A DNA stretch of 64,000 nucleotides, taken from contig JAFKAC010000003.1 in assembly GCA_025766275.1 (NCBI GenBank), positions 1,240,001 through 1,304,000 of the forward strand, read 5' to 3'. Positions within the stretch are counted from its first letter, which is position 1. Each line of letters starts with the position of its first letter. Source of the DNA: Lactarius indigo. Taxonomy: Eukaryota > Basidiomycota > Agaricomycetes > Russulales > Russulaceae. Positions 1 through 11,465 of the stretch are shown here, piece after piece. The translations under genes were made by a program, and so were the position numbers. Under the pieces are notes generated by a model. That model saw nothing but the letters and a program-made list of their open reading frames with translations, did not search any database and was not told where the DNA came from.

Positions 1-1558
1 GTTCGTTGTTCCAAATCGCTTCACTTCCAGTAGTCATCCTTGCCCCTCTTGGAGCCGTTTCACTCCTGTGGAATGCTCTCTTCGCCCGTTTCATCCTCGG
101 AGATGTATTCTCTGTTTGGATGGTTCTTGGAACCCTCCTCATTGCAGGGGGTGCAGTTCTCATCGCGATTTTCGGGATCGTGCCCGAACCTACGCACTCG
201 CTTGAAGACCTTCTCATTCTCTTTTCCCGCCCGACATTTGTGGCGTATTTCTCATTGCTGGGATTCGCCGTCCTCGTGTGCCTTGCCATCGTGAGCCCCA
301 AGCAATGCTTTGATGCCTAGTCGCTAACGTGCTTGTTACTCCAGACCCATCTAAGCGAGTACTCGTACTCGGCCCGTCTCCGCAACCAGCTCCCATCCCG
401 GCCATCGTCGCCCCTCTTGATCCCTACCAATTCGACTACAGATCTGACCACTGAGCGCACACCGTTACTCGACCGTAAACGCTATGCGTCATCTACTATC
501 TCCTTATCTAGTTCTGTTACACAGAAGCATGCCATCCCTTCGCGGACGCCGCTCCTCCTCTCTATATCCTATGCATCCACATCCGGCATTCTGTCTGGGA
601 TGTGCCTAGTCTTCGCAAAGTCAGGCGTTGAGCTTCTCCTCATCAGCATTAATGGAAATAACCAGTTCTGGCAATGGCAAGCCTGGATGCTCATCTTCGG
701 TCTTGTTGCATTCGCCCTTCTTCAGCTCTGGTACCTGCACAAGGCTCTCAAACTTGCCGATCCCACCATCGTGTGCCCACGTGAGTTTTGCTTTTCTCCC
801 TCTTTTTCTCTACTAATGCGTTTCCACGTGTAGTGGCTTTCTGTTTTTACAACATCTCTTCCATCGTAAACGGCCTCGTCTATTTTGACCAGGTTTCGCT
901 TTTATCTACTTCTAATCTCCTCCTTGTTACCTTGGGTATCTTAATCCTTCTCGGTGGCGTCTGGGCTGTCAGCCTCCAAGCAGTCAATGTTGGGACATGG
1001 TCCGGCGAAGACGACGACGTTGATGTGGCTCTTCTCGAAGGTGGCGCTACAGAGGAAGAGTGTCCTCCTGCCATTACCGAATCCGACGTCAGCCCGACCT
1101 CACCGGAATCACCTGAGCGCGATCGCGTCCGATCACACACGGATGTTTCGGAATCGGCAATGTCGCCACCCCAATCACCTTCGATCCCGCGCCGGCGCTC
1201 GCACCACCACGCGGGACAGAGCGCGCTCGGCGTCGCGACACCCGTTTCTTCCCCTCCCGTTCCTGTTCCTACGCCAGGCTTTTCTATTGGGCTGTCACCC
1301 GTAAGCCCAGGGTTTGCGCTCGTCCCCCGCGAGAGACGGAGGTGCACCAGTGGACAATCAGGACGCGAATCTTGGGATGATGTCATGAGGCGGGTACGCA
1401 TACGGCAGGTCGCGAGCGATGGTGATGTAGTGGTTGAAGACGACACCGAACAAGGTTACGAAGTAGGGGTTGGACAGAGGGATACAGGAAGAGGTAGGAT
1501 CATAAACCGCGCCCGCGCGCGATGGAGATGGATGCAGGGCCTCGTGGTCGGCCAGTGA
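1..1558 (+). CDS. NIPA-like magnesium transporter, 3' part
   Basis: The 5' end lies outside the window. Three exons fit: up to 290, 345-780 and 834-1558. Introns 291-344 and 781-833 have GT/AG ends and branch-like gctaac and ctaat. The summed length keeps one frame, giving about 480 residues in the window. Exon 1 encodes hydrophobic helices (LWNALFARFILGD). After a polar loop with TERTPLL, exon 2 has further helices (SGILSGMCLVFAKSGVELL, LWYLHKALK), and exon 3 has NGLVYFDQ followed by another helix. These are the recognisable C-terminal helices of the DUF803/NIPA family of membrane magnesium transporters. The tail of about 190 residues after the last helix is Ser/Pro/Arg-rich, cytosolic-looking and not conserved. 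Family assignment is by remembered similarity; substrate is inferred. Confidence 0.85.
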
Positions 1559-2500
1559 AGGGGAGGGTGGCCGTATCTTTTGCATCTATTACATACCCAT
1601 CATGATGAACGATATAACGATGCCTCAATCTTATAAACCACAATACAGTACCGTCTCTAGCTATTATGTTTGATCTATTTTGGCGGTTGCGCTACTTGGC
1701 TTGGGCGTAGCATTTGGGAACTTAAGGTCAGTTTCGATTGAAAATGCACGTACTACATACACCCATCCAATTTGAGGTGCATACAAGAAATTGATTGATG
1801 AGACCCGAACTCATCTGATCACTCGTGTTTCTTCGCTTGATTCTTCGGGCGCAGGTTTCGACTGTTGGTCAGTCGGATTGCTATGACAGTGACAATTCGG
1901 ATGGGTAAGTGTCGCTATAGCTACAATGACGCCTTTGGATATCACGATAGAGCACGTAAGAGCATCATGATCTTCGGTGACGAGCTCAGTCATCTGATAG
2001 ATCTGATAGTCTATCCACCATGACCGCTGCCGCATAAAGTACCATCAAGAAACATTCCTTATACTGGTACCAGCATCAGCCAAAACGACAGGCCATACAT
2101 TGCGCCATACATATGCGGCCTGCTTGGGGTGTTCACAGCCCGCCTCTGCGTGTGGGGAGGTCAAGATCTACTGCCACCTCGGTGCACCATCGGAATCTCG
2201 TCGAGGCATGCGTACAGAGCTGCCTGCATTCAAGATCTCTCTGCCGCAATGAGTTTCTGCAAGCTCTCGGTTCTTGCGTATACTGGGTTCGCATGGTCGC
2301 TTCTCCCCGACCGCGGGGGCTCTCTCGATTCCAAGACGCTTGCAGTTGCCTGATATCTGACAGGAAAAATAGAAGGATATATCTCTGCTTGACTACCCCT
2401 CGGATCTCAGCTTCGGCACAGGCAATGTCCTATCTACAACCACCACCTTGGGATGAGACCACCTCTTCCTCACAACGGCAAGTGCTCGTCACAAACTTTC
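1559..2500. other. Intergenic, no supported gene
   Basis: Downstream of the NIPA gene. Short open frames occur on both strands, but none shows a recognisable domain or a convincing intron pattern. The first few hundred bases are probably the 3' UTR and terminator of the upstream gene. Confidence 0.5.
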
Positions 2501-2589
2501 TCTAGCTAGAGTATTCTTTCACCAGGCTCTAGATATCACGGACGGGGCGTCACTTTCTTTCTCGCCATACGCTGCGCAGCTCTAGAACA

Positions 2590-3464
2590 GTGGAATCGCA
2601 CCGGCATTGTTCATGGAACTGGACTGCTGGGCGCCTGTATACCACGACGTCGCCGCATCGTACCACCTGCACAACGGTAAGGCCGCCGATGATTATCTGC
2701 CAATATATCGACTGTGATTCTTTCTGGATCTCGAAAAGTATTTTGAGATCGTTACTGGGTAGGCGCATTTCGCGCCTTACATTGTCCTCGGAACGGAACT
2801 ACTGTTGTCTGGCAATGTCAGGCTTGACTTGACTCCTTGGCAATGAGATGAGCCTCAAGGTGAGTCTACATTATCGAGTCGAACGAAAGGCGTCAGGTCC
2901 TCGGTGTGCACCTTGGAGTACCCCATATGTCGCACATACTACCGCCTTGGGGGTCTATTTTCAAGCGATCCTGTAAATTTTATCTCGGAAGAGGAGGTTA
3001 GGTGGTAGACGGATACCCTTGAGGTGGTGTCGAATACTGAAGCCTGGTCATATCTCTCCATAACTTCAGGCACGAGCGAAGAGGCTGAGTCTAGGATGGT
3101 TGTGGAAGAGGTCAGTTTACGGTGAATTACGGGATGACGCGTCTTCCGCGAGAAGCGTAGAAGTGCTTACTAGCACATGGCACATGGTAACGTAACCTGT
3201 CCAGGTTCAGAACTTTCCGCCACTAGCCGAGAGTCAAAATTACCCAGCTGCCATGTCGGACAGACAAGTGCCTTCCTGTCAGGACGACCTGGCCCTGTGG
3301 GTACTGTAGCCCCAGTATCAAGAACGAACGAGGACTGGGGGCTGCTGGTGAGTGAGTCGGCATCAGGTTGGCATGAAGAGAAGCAGGCGCAAGACGCGGA
3401 AATGGTTGCAACCTTATTCGACGAGAACGAAGTTCTCTGCTCAGCGCTCAGACAGATACAGTGA
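2590..3464 (+). pseudogene. Possible decayed coding sequence, unidentified
   Basis: Plus-strand fragments look protein-like but are broken by stops. A frame starting near 2610 reads ELDCWAPVYHDVAASYHLHN. Later in one frame FFLDLEKYFEIVTG, a TAG stop and AHFAPYIVLGTELLLSGNV follow directly, then another stop. A frame ending in TGA at 3464 has an acidic tail (GWHEEKQAQDAEMVATLFDE). I cannot assign a family. It could be a relic of a plus-strand gene, or a real gene with introns I failed to place. The opposite strand also has weak open frames, so even the strand is uncertain. Confidence 0.25.
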
Positions 3465-4179
3465 GGTCAAGGGATATAAATAAGGTTTAATAGTTGTCAG
3501 AGAGAGATAATAAACCAACCACTTTCGCTATGCCTACGCGCCTAGTGAGTTCGTAAATGCGTGGAATGGGGTTGTGTTGAGAGCTCCTGAACGTGTTTTA
3601 TGACGCTTCGAAGGATGACTCTGGGAGCATGGAGGGGCAAAGGCGGGGATAGGGACGGATGGGCGTAAATGGTCGAGGGACCAATGAGAAGGTTCGGATG
3701 GAGAATCAGCCGAGTGTTCGGAGAGTTTAGCGAGCCGGAAAAGGCGCCTGATCGGATGCTAAGCAACCCATTGAGCGGAGTATGAGCGCGTGAGGTACTC
3801 AGTTGGTCCGGAACGGGGACCTTGAAGATTGACGAGATCTCTCCGGGGGTTTGGCTCATGGGTCATGGTCGAGTCGAGAGAGCACGTTTTGAGGAAAGAA
3901 ATGAAGAACGAACGAACAAATATGAGGGTGAAGAGAATTGTGAAGTAAAGAATGTTAATAAAACATTTTTAGTGCCGTTGTCCATGTTGATGCTCGCCGT
4001 CTCAGAGCGGCTAAAGTCACGGAAGCCTGAGCTTTGTTAGTCTAAGTTGTCCAGTCTGCCTGTCATTTCTTATTTTTCATTCCCTACCCCGTAGAGATAC
4101 CATCCGCGACTTTGTTCGTGTTCTCTACTAGTCGCTCTTTTTTTTTCTGTGTCATACTTGGACGTCTTCGCTTTGATCC
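3465..4179. promoter_or_regulatory. 5' region of the DENN gene
   Basis: The stretch just before the start codon at 4180 is pyrimidine-rich (tcgctctttttttttctg near 4131-4150), typical of fungal promoters and 5' UTRs. A minus-strand open frame of 105 codons (3542-3859) lacks a recognisable domain, and I do not call it a gene. Confidence 0.35.
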
Positions 4180-7100
4180 ATGCCAGTGCCGACCCAAGTG
4201 CCGACTAGTGGCGCATCGCCTCAGGCTCTCGCCGGCGTCAACGCAGTACAGGGGAATACTTTCATTGCTCGAACACTTTCTCTTCCCGCCACCGGACAAC
4301 ATTCCCTATCCAGAACATCAAAATCATCGCCGAACCTCGCAGTTCCTCTGTCGTCTTCGATCGTCGAGGCCAAAGAGGAGGCGGCTGATTCCGGCTTAGC
4401 AGACGAACTGGATTACATATCCGTAACCGCGCCTTCCACTGTTGGTCACCAGCTTGTTCGCTCAGACAAGGCCTCCCGCATCCTCGGCGTTCAACATCGT
4501 CGCTCTATGGAGCCAATCCCTGCCGCGGTCAGGACCTCCATAGTATCGACGCGTTCTGCCCGCGAAGTCCCCTCCATCCAGTCCTTCACTCCAACGCTCC
4601 CTCTTACCTCTCTCTACGTCGTATCCGGTCTTCCCAAGGCACCGCACACATGGACTCTCGCAGATCCCGACTCAGTCATGGGGCTTACCCATTCCGAAGG
4701 TGCCGTTAATCGTTGGTGGCGGGCAGAAGTACTTGGCAGCACCGTCAGCCCTGGTGCTGGCGGTGGTAAAAAGAAGAGAAAAGTGAAAGGTGATACCGAA
4801 ATTCTCAAGGGCGCAGGTGCGCTCAGCAAGCAGGAGGTTGGAAAAATGCTTTCCAAGGCTCTCAAGGTGAGAATTATTCGTTTGTTCCAAGTCTCGGGAT
4901 TTTTTCACCATTTTTCCCTTTAGTTGTCTTTTACTCGCGAAGTCGAGATTATAGCTTCGACGCTCCAACCGGCGTCAACTGTCCATACCTTTTCGTTCAC
5001 CCTTCCCGCGCCTTCTACTCCCTTGGCACCTTCTTCGTCCATGGGTCTCTTACGTACCTCCGTTTTATCCGCGTCACCCTCTGATCGACCCACTTCCAAT
5101 GCGACATCACTCTTTCCGTATCATGATGGCTTCTCACAAGCGCCTCCATCCTCTTCTTTCCTGGGTCTTCCCAGTCTTTTCCCTCCTGGGCAAGGCTCTA
5201 CCACCGGCGTCGATCAACTTGGAGCGGGTGGAGTCGCTGGCACACCTGACGCACCCGGCAGTACCATCACTTATCACGGGGTCTGCCTCACTGTGTGGTC
5301 TCACGCAGATGCCGAGCGTAGTGCAGCCATCCGGCGCACCCTTGAAGCGAACCGTTCTCGCAAGGAGTCGGCGCAGAGCCTCGTTGCCGCGCGCCTAAAG
5401 AACCTGCGTGCAGATGCACAAGACCCTACGCTGCAAGCTCGCCGCAACAGCAAGCGTAGTGGGCGTGGACCGTGGGCAGCCAATGGCGCTACTACAGATG
5501 GTGAGACGGATATGGACGGTGAGACGGATGGTGGGGTGAGCGAAAGTGATTACGAGGTCGGGAGCAGACAAAGTCACAATCCCGGCGAGAGCACGCTCTT
5601 CCTCCCCGGTGACGCCGTGTTCTGGCTCCCATACGCTCTGAGTAAGTTTCCTCACGGCCCACTTTCCACGTTACTGACGTCGTTACCCCAGCCCTCGTCT
5701 CTCGGCACCCAATCTATGACCTTATGCGTGACTATTTGACCCTCTCTTGGGCTCGCTTCTCCAAGGATGTGCAGTCACACAGCCTCCAAATTTCGAAGAT
5801 ACTCTCACACCCGGCTCCTCGTGCTGGTGACCTCATCAAGCTCGACGCCTCCGCTACGGCCAAGTCTGACTCGGTCAGCGCTGGTGGACCGGATACGAGC
5901 CTTGAGGTCATTGCCCGTTTCCCAGGAGGACTCGACTTTGGACGTGGTCTCGTTGATATCAATTTCACCATGTGGCCGTTGTTTAAGGCGCTGAACATTG
6001 ATAACATACTTACCATTTGTGAGGTAATGGTTTGTGTTACACTGCGCGGTTATGGTACTCACTCTACGGAAAGCTTGCTCTCGCGCCAACAGGGAGGGTT
6101 CTCTTCTTTTCTCGCTATCCTTCCATGCTTGGGGTGCGTTTCTTTTTGGAAGCGCAACTCACATGTTCTCAATCCTCTGTTATACCATAGATTGCCGTGT
6201 CGACGATCAAGTATCTTGTGGAACTTCGCGGCTGGAATGGTGTTGCATTGCAAGCAGTCCATTCCCGTGATGCGAAGATCTACATCGATGATCCTGGCCC
6301 ATGGATTTTGGGTCTCGCTACTGAGGCGCGTTATAGTATTCGTGCACCCCCCGAGGTGTGCATTTGTGATCTGTGAGTCGCCATTAGGGTCGTGTGTACG
6401 ACGAAGTCTAACTAACTGATCTTACTTCAGCGATATCAACTACGTGTGCGTCCTTCCATGACTTCTTTGATCTTTGCTGACGCGGGAGTCACAGGACCTG
6501 CGCTTCTCTCCAACCTGGTATTGTGTCTATCAAGCAGCAGCGCGAGAGGTATCGCCAGAGGCTCCTCTCTGCGTTCGATTCGCATTATCATCCCGATCAT
6601 TCCGTTCCCAGGTACGGCGACAATCCTTTCTGATTGGACATATTGGTCACGGTGTTACCCACAAAACAGCGAATTTAAGGAGGCTTTCCCGGCGGGCCGC
6701 TTCCGTCCCCTCTGCAAGATTCAGGCCAAACGCGGTGGTTCCTCCACTGTTGTCGCAGATACCATCAAACCGCCGAATTGGTGGCACTCGACACGAATCA
6801 TCCAGGCTTTTGACGCAGTACTTCAGGACAAGATGAAGAAACCCTCATTGTTCAAGCGTATTTCCTCATTGGGGATAGTGAAGCGTCCGCCGCAGCTCTC
6901 TGCTGCGGAACAGCTTGTGCAGCTTTCCATTCGCAAACGCGCAACTGCATTCGTTGACGCTCGTGACGACCTCGAGACGAAGATAGGAAGACTATCGCGT
7001 CGTCTCAACTTCTTGATGACGGAGAGCGACTTGTGGAGGGATAAATTTGTCACATTTGAGCAGTACGCCGAGAAGCTTAGTTTGGAGGCGAACGATTTGC

Positions 7101-8506
7101 GCTCGAAGATCAACAAGGAGCAACGTGAGACGAAGAGGCTAAGCGGCTTAGTCACGATGACCACGGTTGAGAAGACAAAGCTGCAAAATCGTAGGATGCC
7201 AGTTGTGCTTGGTATGCCCAGGGACTAACACGCATCCGTTCTATAGAGCTTAAGGAAACCGAAGTTGCCCATAGAGATGCCCTCGTCGAGTTACAGAAGA
7301 TGCGCGAAACTATGGAGACCATGGAACAAGAGCGCGCCGAGATGGTCGCTGAGGTTGAGGCCCAAATCGAGAAGGCACTCGCATCCATGGCGGTCGACAT
7401 CGATGACTCGGATGAGGACGACTCACGCCCTGCGTCCCGCTCGTCCTCTCGCCCACCCAGTCGTATTTCGCGTCCCAGTAGCCGTGCGTCTCGTTCACGA
7501 CGCGCAAGCGATGCCGGTTCGAGGATGAAGCAAATACGTTCATTCGGCACTGAGAGCACGCTCGTGGAACCATACGACCACGTGAAGGAAGAAGCGCAAG
7601 CGAAGCTCGATCTCGCGAAAGGCCCGGTGATAGAAGAAGAGGACGAAGCCCCTCTCTCACCGTCAACGAAGAAGCGATTCTCCGCAACAGGCGTCGAGGG
7701 ACAGCAGGACGGGATGACTGCTGTGGATGAGGGTATCTCAGAACGCAGTGACAGGATCGCTCAGAAAGTGCTGCAGATCCAGCAGAAGGTTAGGTCTTCT
7801 TTGACCTTTTTACGCATGTCCCTGAAACGCTGACGGTAAACGCGCTGGCAGTTGGAGAACGCGCTCGCGGCGGACCGTGAAAAGCAGTGGAATGCCCAGT
7901 CCGGTCGGGAAAGCGAGAGCGAGGGGACGGTGGGACGGGCGCCCGTGACCCGTCCCTCGGTCGCGCAAAGCTTCCGGGGTGGCCAGCAGGGTCCCCCAAG
8001 GTCCCCGGCAGCGCGGCGACACCATCACGTCGAGCAAAACTGCCGCATCAACAGGCCGAGACTCGGTCGATACCGCCCGCGGTGAGGACTCTCCTATGCC
8101 CACCGAAGCCACGACGCCAACTCGCGTAGAAAGATTCGATCAGCAGGGTCTTGGTCATGCTGCAACAGCTGAATCAACGAACGACGAGCCGGCTGCAGAG
8201 CGGCCGCGCACGCCGACGCCTGTCACGCCTGCGCTCACCGGAACGACGGACGACTCGGACACCGACTTCCAGAGCGCCTACTCCACAAGCCCCAGCCCTC
8301 GAGAGAGCCTCAATGGCAACTTTGACGGCAACACAGTGGTAGGCAGCGTCTTCCACGCCCCGGAGAAGTCAGTTCCTGGCCCGTTCGAGGGCATCGTGCG
8401 GGGACGCGTTTCGAGCATCGTAGCCCTCGCAGAGGCACAGTCCAGCCCAACCTTCAGTGATGACACTGTCGTTTCGAGTCAAGATCGTACAATCATTCGT
8501 CGGTAA
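4180..8506 (+). CDS. DENN-domain protein (putative Rab GEF)
   Basis: Ten exons fit: 4180-4866, 4924-5641, 5692-6023, 6074-6133, 6191-6372, 6431-6445, 6495-6611, 6670-7190, 7247-7788 and 7852-8506. The frame is continuous through exon 9, giving about 1,275 residues in all. An N-terminal low-complexity part is followed by a upper DENN segment (LPYALTLVSRHPIYDLM), the core DENN segment (VDINFTMWPLFKALN, LFFSRYPSMLG, KYLVELRGWNGV) and a downstream part. The C-terminal third is a coiled coil (residues near 6900-7390) and Ser/Pro/Thr-rich tail. DENN proteins generally act as exchange factors for Rab GTPases on membranes; that role is inferred. In exon 10 the readable frame changes near 7950-8085: the first frame would stop at 8085 and the downstream frame runs to 8506. 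A 40-base GT-AG segment or a one-base indel would explain this. Confidence 0.8.
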
Positions 8507-8689
8507 CGAGACATACCCCTTTTCACACTCCCTATGGTTCGGCCCTTTCGTCATATTTATCATTCATTCTATGATTTCTCTTTCTCTCTCCCGTCTTGCT
8601 TATGCAACCCAATCATTTCTTTCTACTACTGTCTCGCATCTACAGCTCACTCTCACTATACCGATCATCAGTTGATCCGGCAGTTCTTG
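8507..8689. other. 3' flank of the DENN gene
   Basis: Pyrimidine-rich, non-coding-looking sequence following the DENN stop codon. No gene was seen. Confidence 0.4.
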
Positions 8690-8886
8690 GTTTACTGCAC
8701 CGGAGGATTTCAGAAGTATCGTACATGCTACCTGCATCTCACATTTCTATCATACTGCCTGCAGGTGCCGGGCGTTCGCATTCTTTATAAATAATGTGTC
8801 TTGGTTGTTACGTGGGTTGGAATTATCACGAGTCCATCCTTCTCCGAGAGTTAGACGCCTTCACGATCCCCGCGGGCAATTTGTGT
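8690..8886. repeat. Junction repeat, copy A
   Basis: This stretch aligns by eye with 11270-11465: gttcttggttta..., ctgcatctcac, cgttcgcattct, aaataatgtgtc and tatcacgagtccatccttct recur in order with mostly single-base changes. The last about 60 bases correspond, on the minus strand, to the final codons of VPS13 (around 11409-11465 in the intact gene). Copy A is therefore the DENN 3' flank plus a truncated fragment of the VPS13 3' end. See copy B and the finding on this duplication. Confidence 0.75.
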
Positions 8887-9859
8887 GGGCCATCATATAT
8901 CACTAGTACGTTAAAAGCTCCCTGCTGAACTTTGTGACATTGAAGAACCACTGGTGCTGTCACCAGAGCCATGCAAAAGTGTGGCGTATGGAGACGGGGT
9001 ATTCAAAGGGTCGAACACGTCTGGTAGGCAAGGCGCATATCAATCCACTAGATAGGAAAATTGTACGAGAATTCCCAACCATCAAAATAAGTGACGACAT
9101 TGAATCGACAATGGTCTCCTATCATTGACCCCGAGGAACTGACTCTTGACGCTATCATGTGTCAACAGGAGTTCCCCGAGGTGTTATTGTGTCAACTGAT
9201 CAGGTTCTTCAGAAGCAGAGATATCGCAAATAGGCTCGTGAAGGCCAAACTTTTTCTGGTCCTGGTTCTTCAGTGAAGGGATAACCTCCTTCATTTGGCG
9301 GAGGATCCCGCTACAAATTGTGTTCCGTTGTACCCGTACCATGAGTAGACCGCCACGAGTATTCAGAGCAGAAGACTACAATGCAAGCGAGCTCGATAGT
9401 TCTCACGTTGTCGCCAATGTTAGAACGACTGCGTAGCAAGAAACCTGCACTGCAGGCACAGCGCGAGTTGCACAACACTACCGAGTCTGGCACAATCACC
9501 CAAGCGGAATTCGAGCCATGCAGCTGCATGCAGTATAGAGCTTGTTCAATTCCCAGGCTTGTTGAACGCGGGGGGCTACACAGCCGTTTTGGTCAATGGC
9601 GCCAGAAGGGTCCTAGAAGCAGTTTTCGAACCTCGAAGGGACAATGTTCGTAACGTCGCCCACTTACTAAGTTAGACTGGCGACTGCGAAGTTTATAAGT
9701 CCTCCTTCAAACGCTTCGCTGTCAAGGCATATCGTATAAATGATGAAACACGTTCGTTTGCGCTAGTCGCAGGTTCGAGTGCTCAAGCTTGCTCAAGGAC
9801 AAATGCCGCAGAAGCACATAGTTCGTAGTCGGGATATCGGTGTGGTCCAAAGGCGCGTT
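8887..9859. other. Non-genic stretch between repeat copy A and SDH3
   Basis: Only short open frames are present on either strand (longest about 90 codons, 9381-9653) and none has a recognisable motif. It may contain older relic sequence and the SDH3 terminator. Confidence 0.4.
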
Positions 9860-10700
9860 TCATTCTTTCCTTATCAATCTAAACACATGTAGTAAGAACC
9901 GATTGCAAGTAATCCCCTCTACCACAGCACAAGCGCCACCTGTGGAAATGGCTGTAGCACCGAGGACTGCGTAGCCTGTACGGTAAGCACCCTTGAGCGA
10001 GAGGACTAGAATCGATTTCAGTATTGTCGCTGGTAAGATGTGCATGAGGGAACAGACATTTTCCGGTGTCCCACGCGAGGTGGCGCAGCCCGTTGAGCGA
10101 GTGGAACGCAAACGGCGCGGCTAGCACCGTCTTTTCAACAATCTTGACCCACTCCGGCAGCCCAGCGGCAAACTCAATGATGTTCACGCTACTGAAAGTG
10201 GAAGGGGCGACGAGATAAGCGAGAGAGAACCCATAGAGCACTGGCGGCGTCATCGTGTGAGGGTTAGCGGGCTCCGTGTGGACGGGCGGACGAGTAGGGA
10301 GAGGGAAAACAGAACGCACAAACGGAGAGCCCAGCACCGGTGACGCGATTGGCGATAGAGGCGATCCAGGTAAGCTGCGGCTGATAGATGGTAAAGTGTG
10401 GGCTTGACGGGCGTGCGAGACGCTGGGTGTTCAGAATCGTCGTGCCGTCCTCCGGTTTGAGAGACTGTGTTTGGACAGTACTGAGAGAAAATTAGTTGGA
10501 GCAGGAATGACCGAGAATGCAAAGATGTTATACCGTCTGTGAATGGCAGAACGAAGGACCTGGGTGTTACGGACTAAAGTAGTAGTTAGCACCAGATCGC
10601 GAGCACTGGATAGGTGTATATAGTCGGACATACGGGGTTTAGGAGCAAACGCTGCACGTCTCAGCGCAGAACCTAAGCCGATAGCACGAGTGTAATTCAT
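9860..10700 (-). CDS. SDH3: Succinate dehydrogenase cytochrome b subunit
   Basis: Five exons on the minus strand give one frame of 198 residues: 10700-10634, 10573-10534, 10480-10320, 10240-10058 and 10005-9860. The N-terminus ([18 protein letters not shown]) is Arg/Ala-rich, as in mitochondrial presequences. The conserved [19 protein letters not shown] and [10 protein letters not shown] signatures precede the first helix. [15 protein letters not shown] contains the haem-ligand His region of the SdhC family, and the end has the expected GYAVLGATA helix. The subunit anchors complex II in the inner mitochondrial membrane and forms part of the ubiquinone site, the target of SDHI fungicides. The usual length is about 170-200 residues. 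It sits between the two copies of the DENN/VPS13 junction repeat. Confidence 0.92.
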
Positions 10701-10980
10701 AGTTGTTTGTGTTCTGTGAGTTGGGTGGATGCGAGTCGGACGACGACGGGGTGAAGGCGCTCAAACTCCGAGTAGGGTCACATGACTTCTCTTCCGACTC
10801 TCTTTCGGACGATTTGACCGAGAGGGAGAGGAGGAGCTATTGGTACAGGGAATTTCAGTGCGTGGACTCTTTCTGCAACTAACTCTCAGTCTCATCGCTG
10901 AGTAACGTGGATCCCGAAACCAGCAACAAAGGGTGTCTTCCTTTTTACAGTCAACGACGACCCTCGCTTAGCTCTACATC
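10701..10980. promoter_or_regulatory. Upstream region of SDH3
   Basis: Non-coding sequence upstream of the SDH3 start codon, purine- and pyrimidine-rich in blocks (gagagggagaggaggag near 10819-10836). No clear TATA box was picked out. Confidence 0.35.
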
Positions 10981-11269
10981 GACTGATAACCCCCGCACAA
11001 ACAACGTTCACGCTAAGTAGGTTCCTTTCGCTACGTATGCAGGTAGGGCCGAGAACGTTCCTGTCGCGGATACCTTGTTTGGAGAAGACTTTGACTTACT
11101 CCCACCATCTACCCTGCAGGCTCGTTGCAACAACAAACGTAGTGGGTGTAGACCATGACCACCAATAGTACTACTACAAATGGGGAGGCGAATACGTATC
11201 ATGGTGAGAGACTACGATGCTAGGCAAGGTATCCCAGCGAGTACCGACTATCGGTCTGAGTTTATGTAG
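10981..11269 (+). pseudogene. Decayed fragment of the DENN gene
   Basis: Bases about 11115-11220 align with exon 2 of the DENN gene at about 5430-5545 (ctgcaagctcgccgcaacag versus ctgcaggctcgttgcaacaa, continuing past cgtagtgggcgtggaccgtg). Differences are dominated by G-to-A and C-to-T changes, with at least one single-base deletion and a Trp codon changed to TGA. The fragment lies directly upstream of repeat copy B, in the same order as in the intact gene but with most of the coding sequence missing between. It cannot encode a DENN protein. Confidence 0.7.
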
Positions 11270-11465
11270 CGATTCTTGGTTTATTGCGTCGGTACATACG
11301 GCCTGCATCTCACGTCCGTATCCTATTGCTTCTAGGTATCAGGTGTTTGCATTCTATATAGATAACGTGTCGTGTGCTGGTTGAGTCAGTTACATGGATT
11401 GGAAAATATCACGAGTCCATCCTTCTGCGAGCGTTAAATGCCTTCACGACTCCCGCAATTTGTTC
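11270..11465. repeat. Junction repeat, copy B
   Basis: Partner of 8690-8886. It contains the DENN-type 3' flank followed by the genuine 3' end of VPS13, whose stop codon is at 11409-11411. In this copy the VPS13 part is intact and the DENN part is a relic, the mirror image of copy A. Confidence 0.75.

Noticed and set aside
2113..2505. Plus-strand 130-codon open frame
   Set aside because: Arg/Ser-rich, no domain, no splice context; overlapping frames are equally open.
3542..3859. Minus-strand 105-codon open frame
   Set aside because: No family resemblance and it overlaps the likely promoter/5' region of the DENN gene; not enough to call a gene.
7979..8506. Independent gene downstream of the DENN gene
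   Set aside because: It continues the composition of the DENN tail, has no promoter spacing, and is better explained as the same gene after a frame change.
9765..9790. B-box-like caggttcgag, possible tRNA
   Set aside because: The T-stem does not close and no A-box is found upstream at the right distance.
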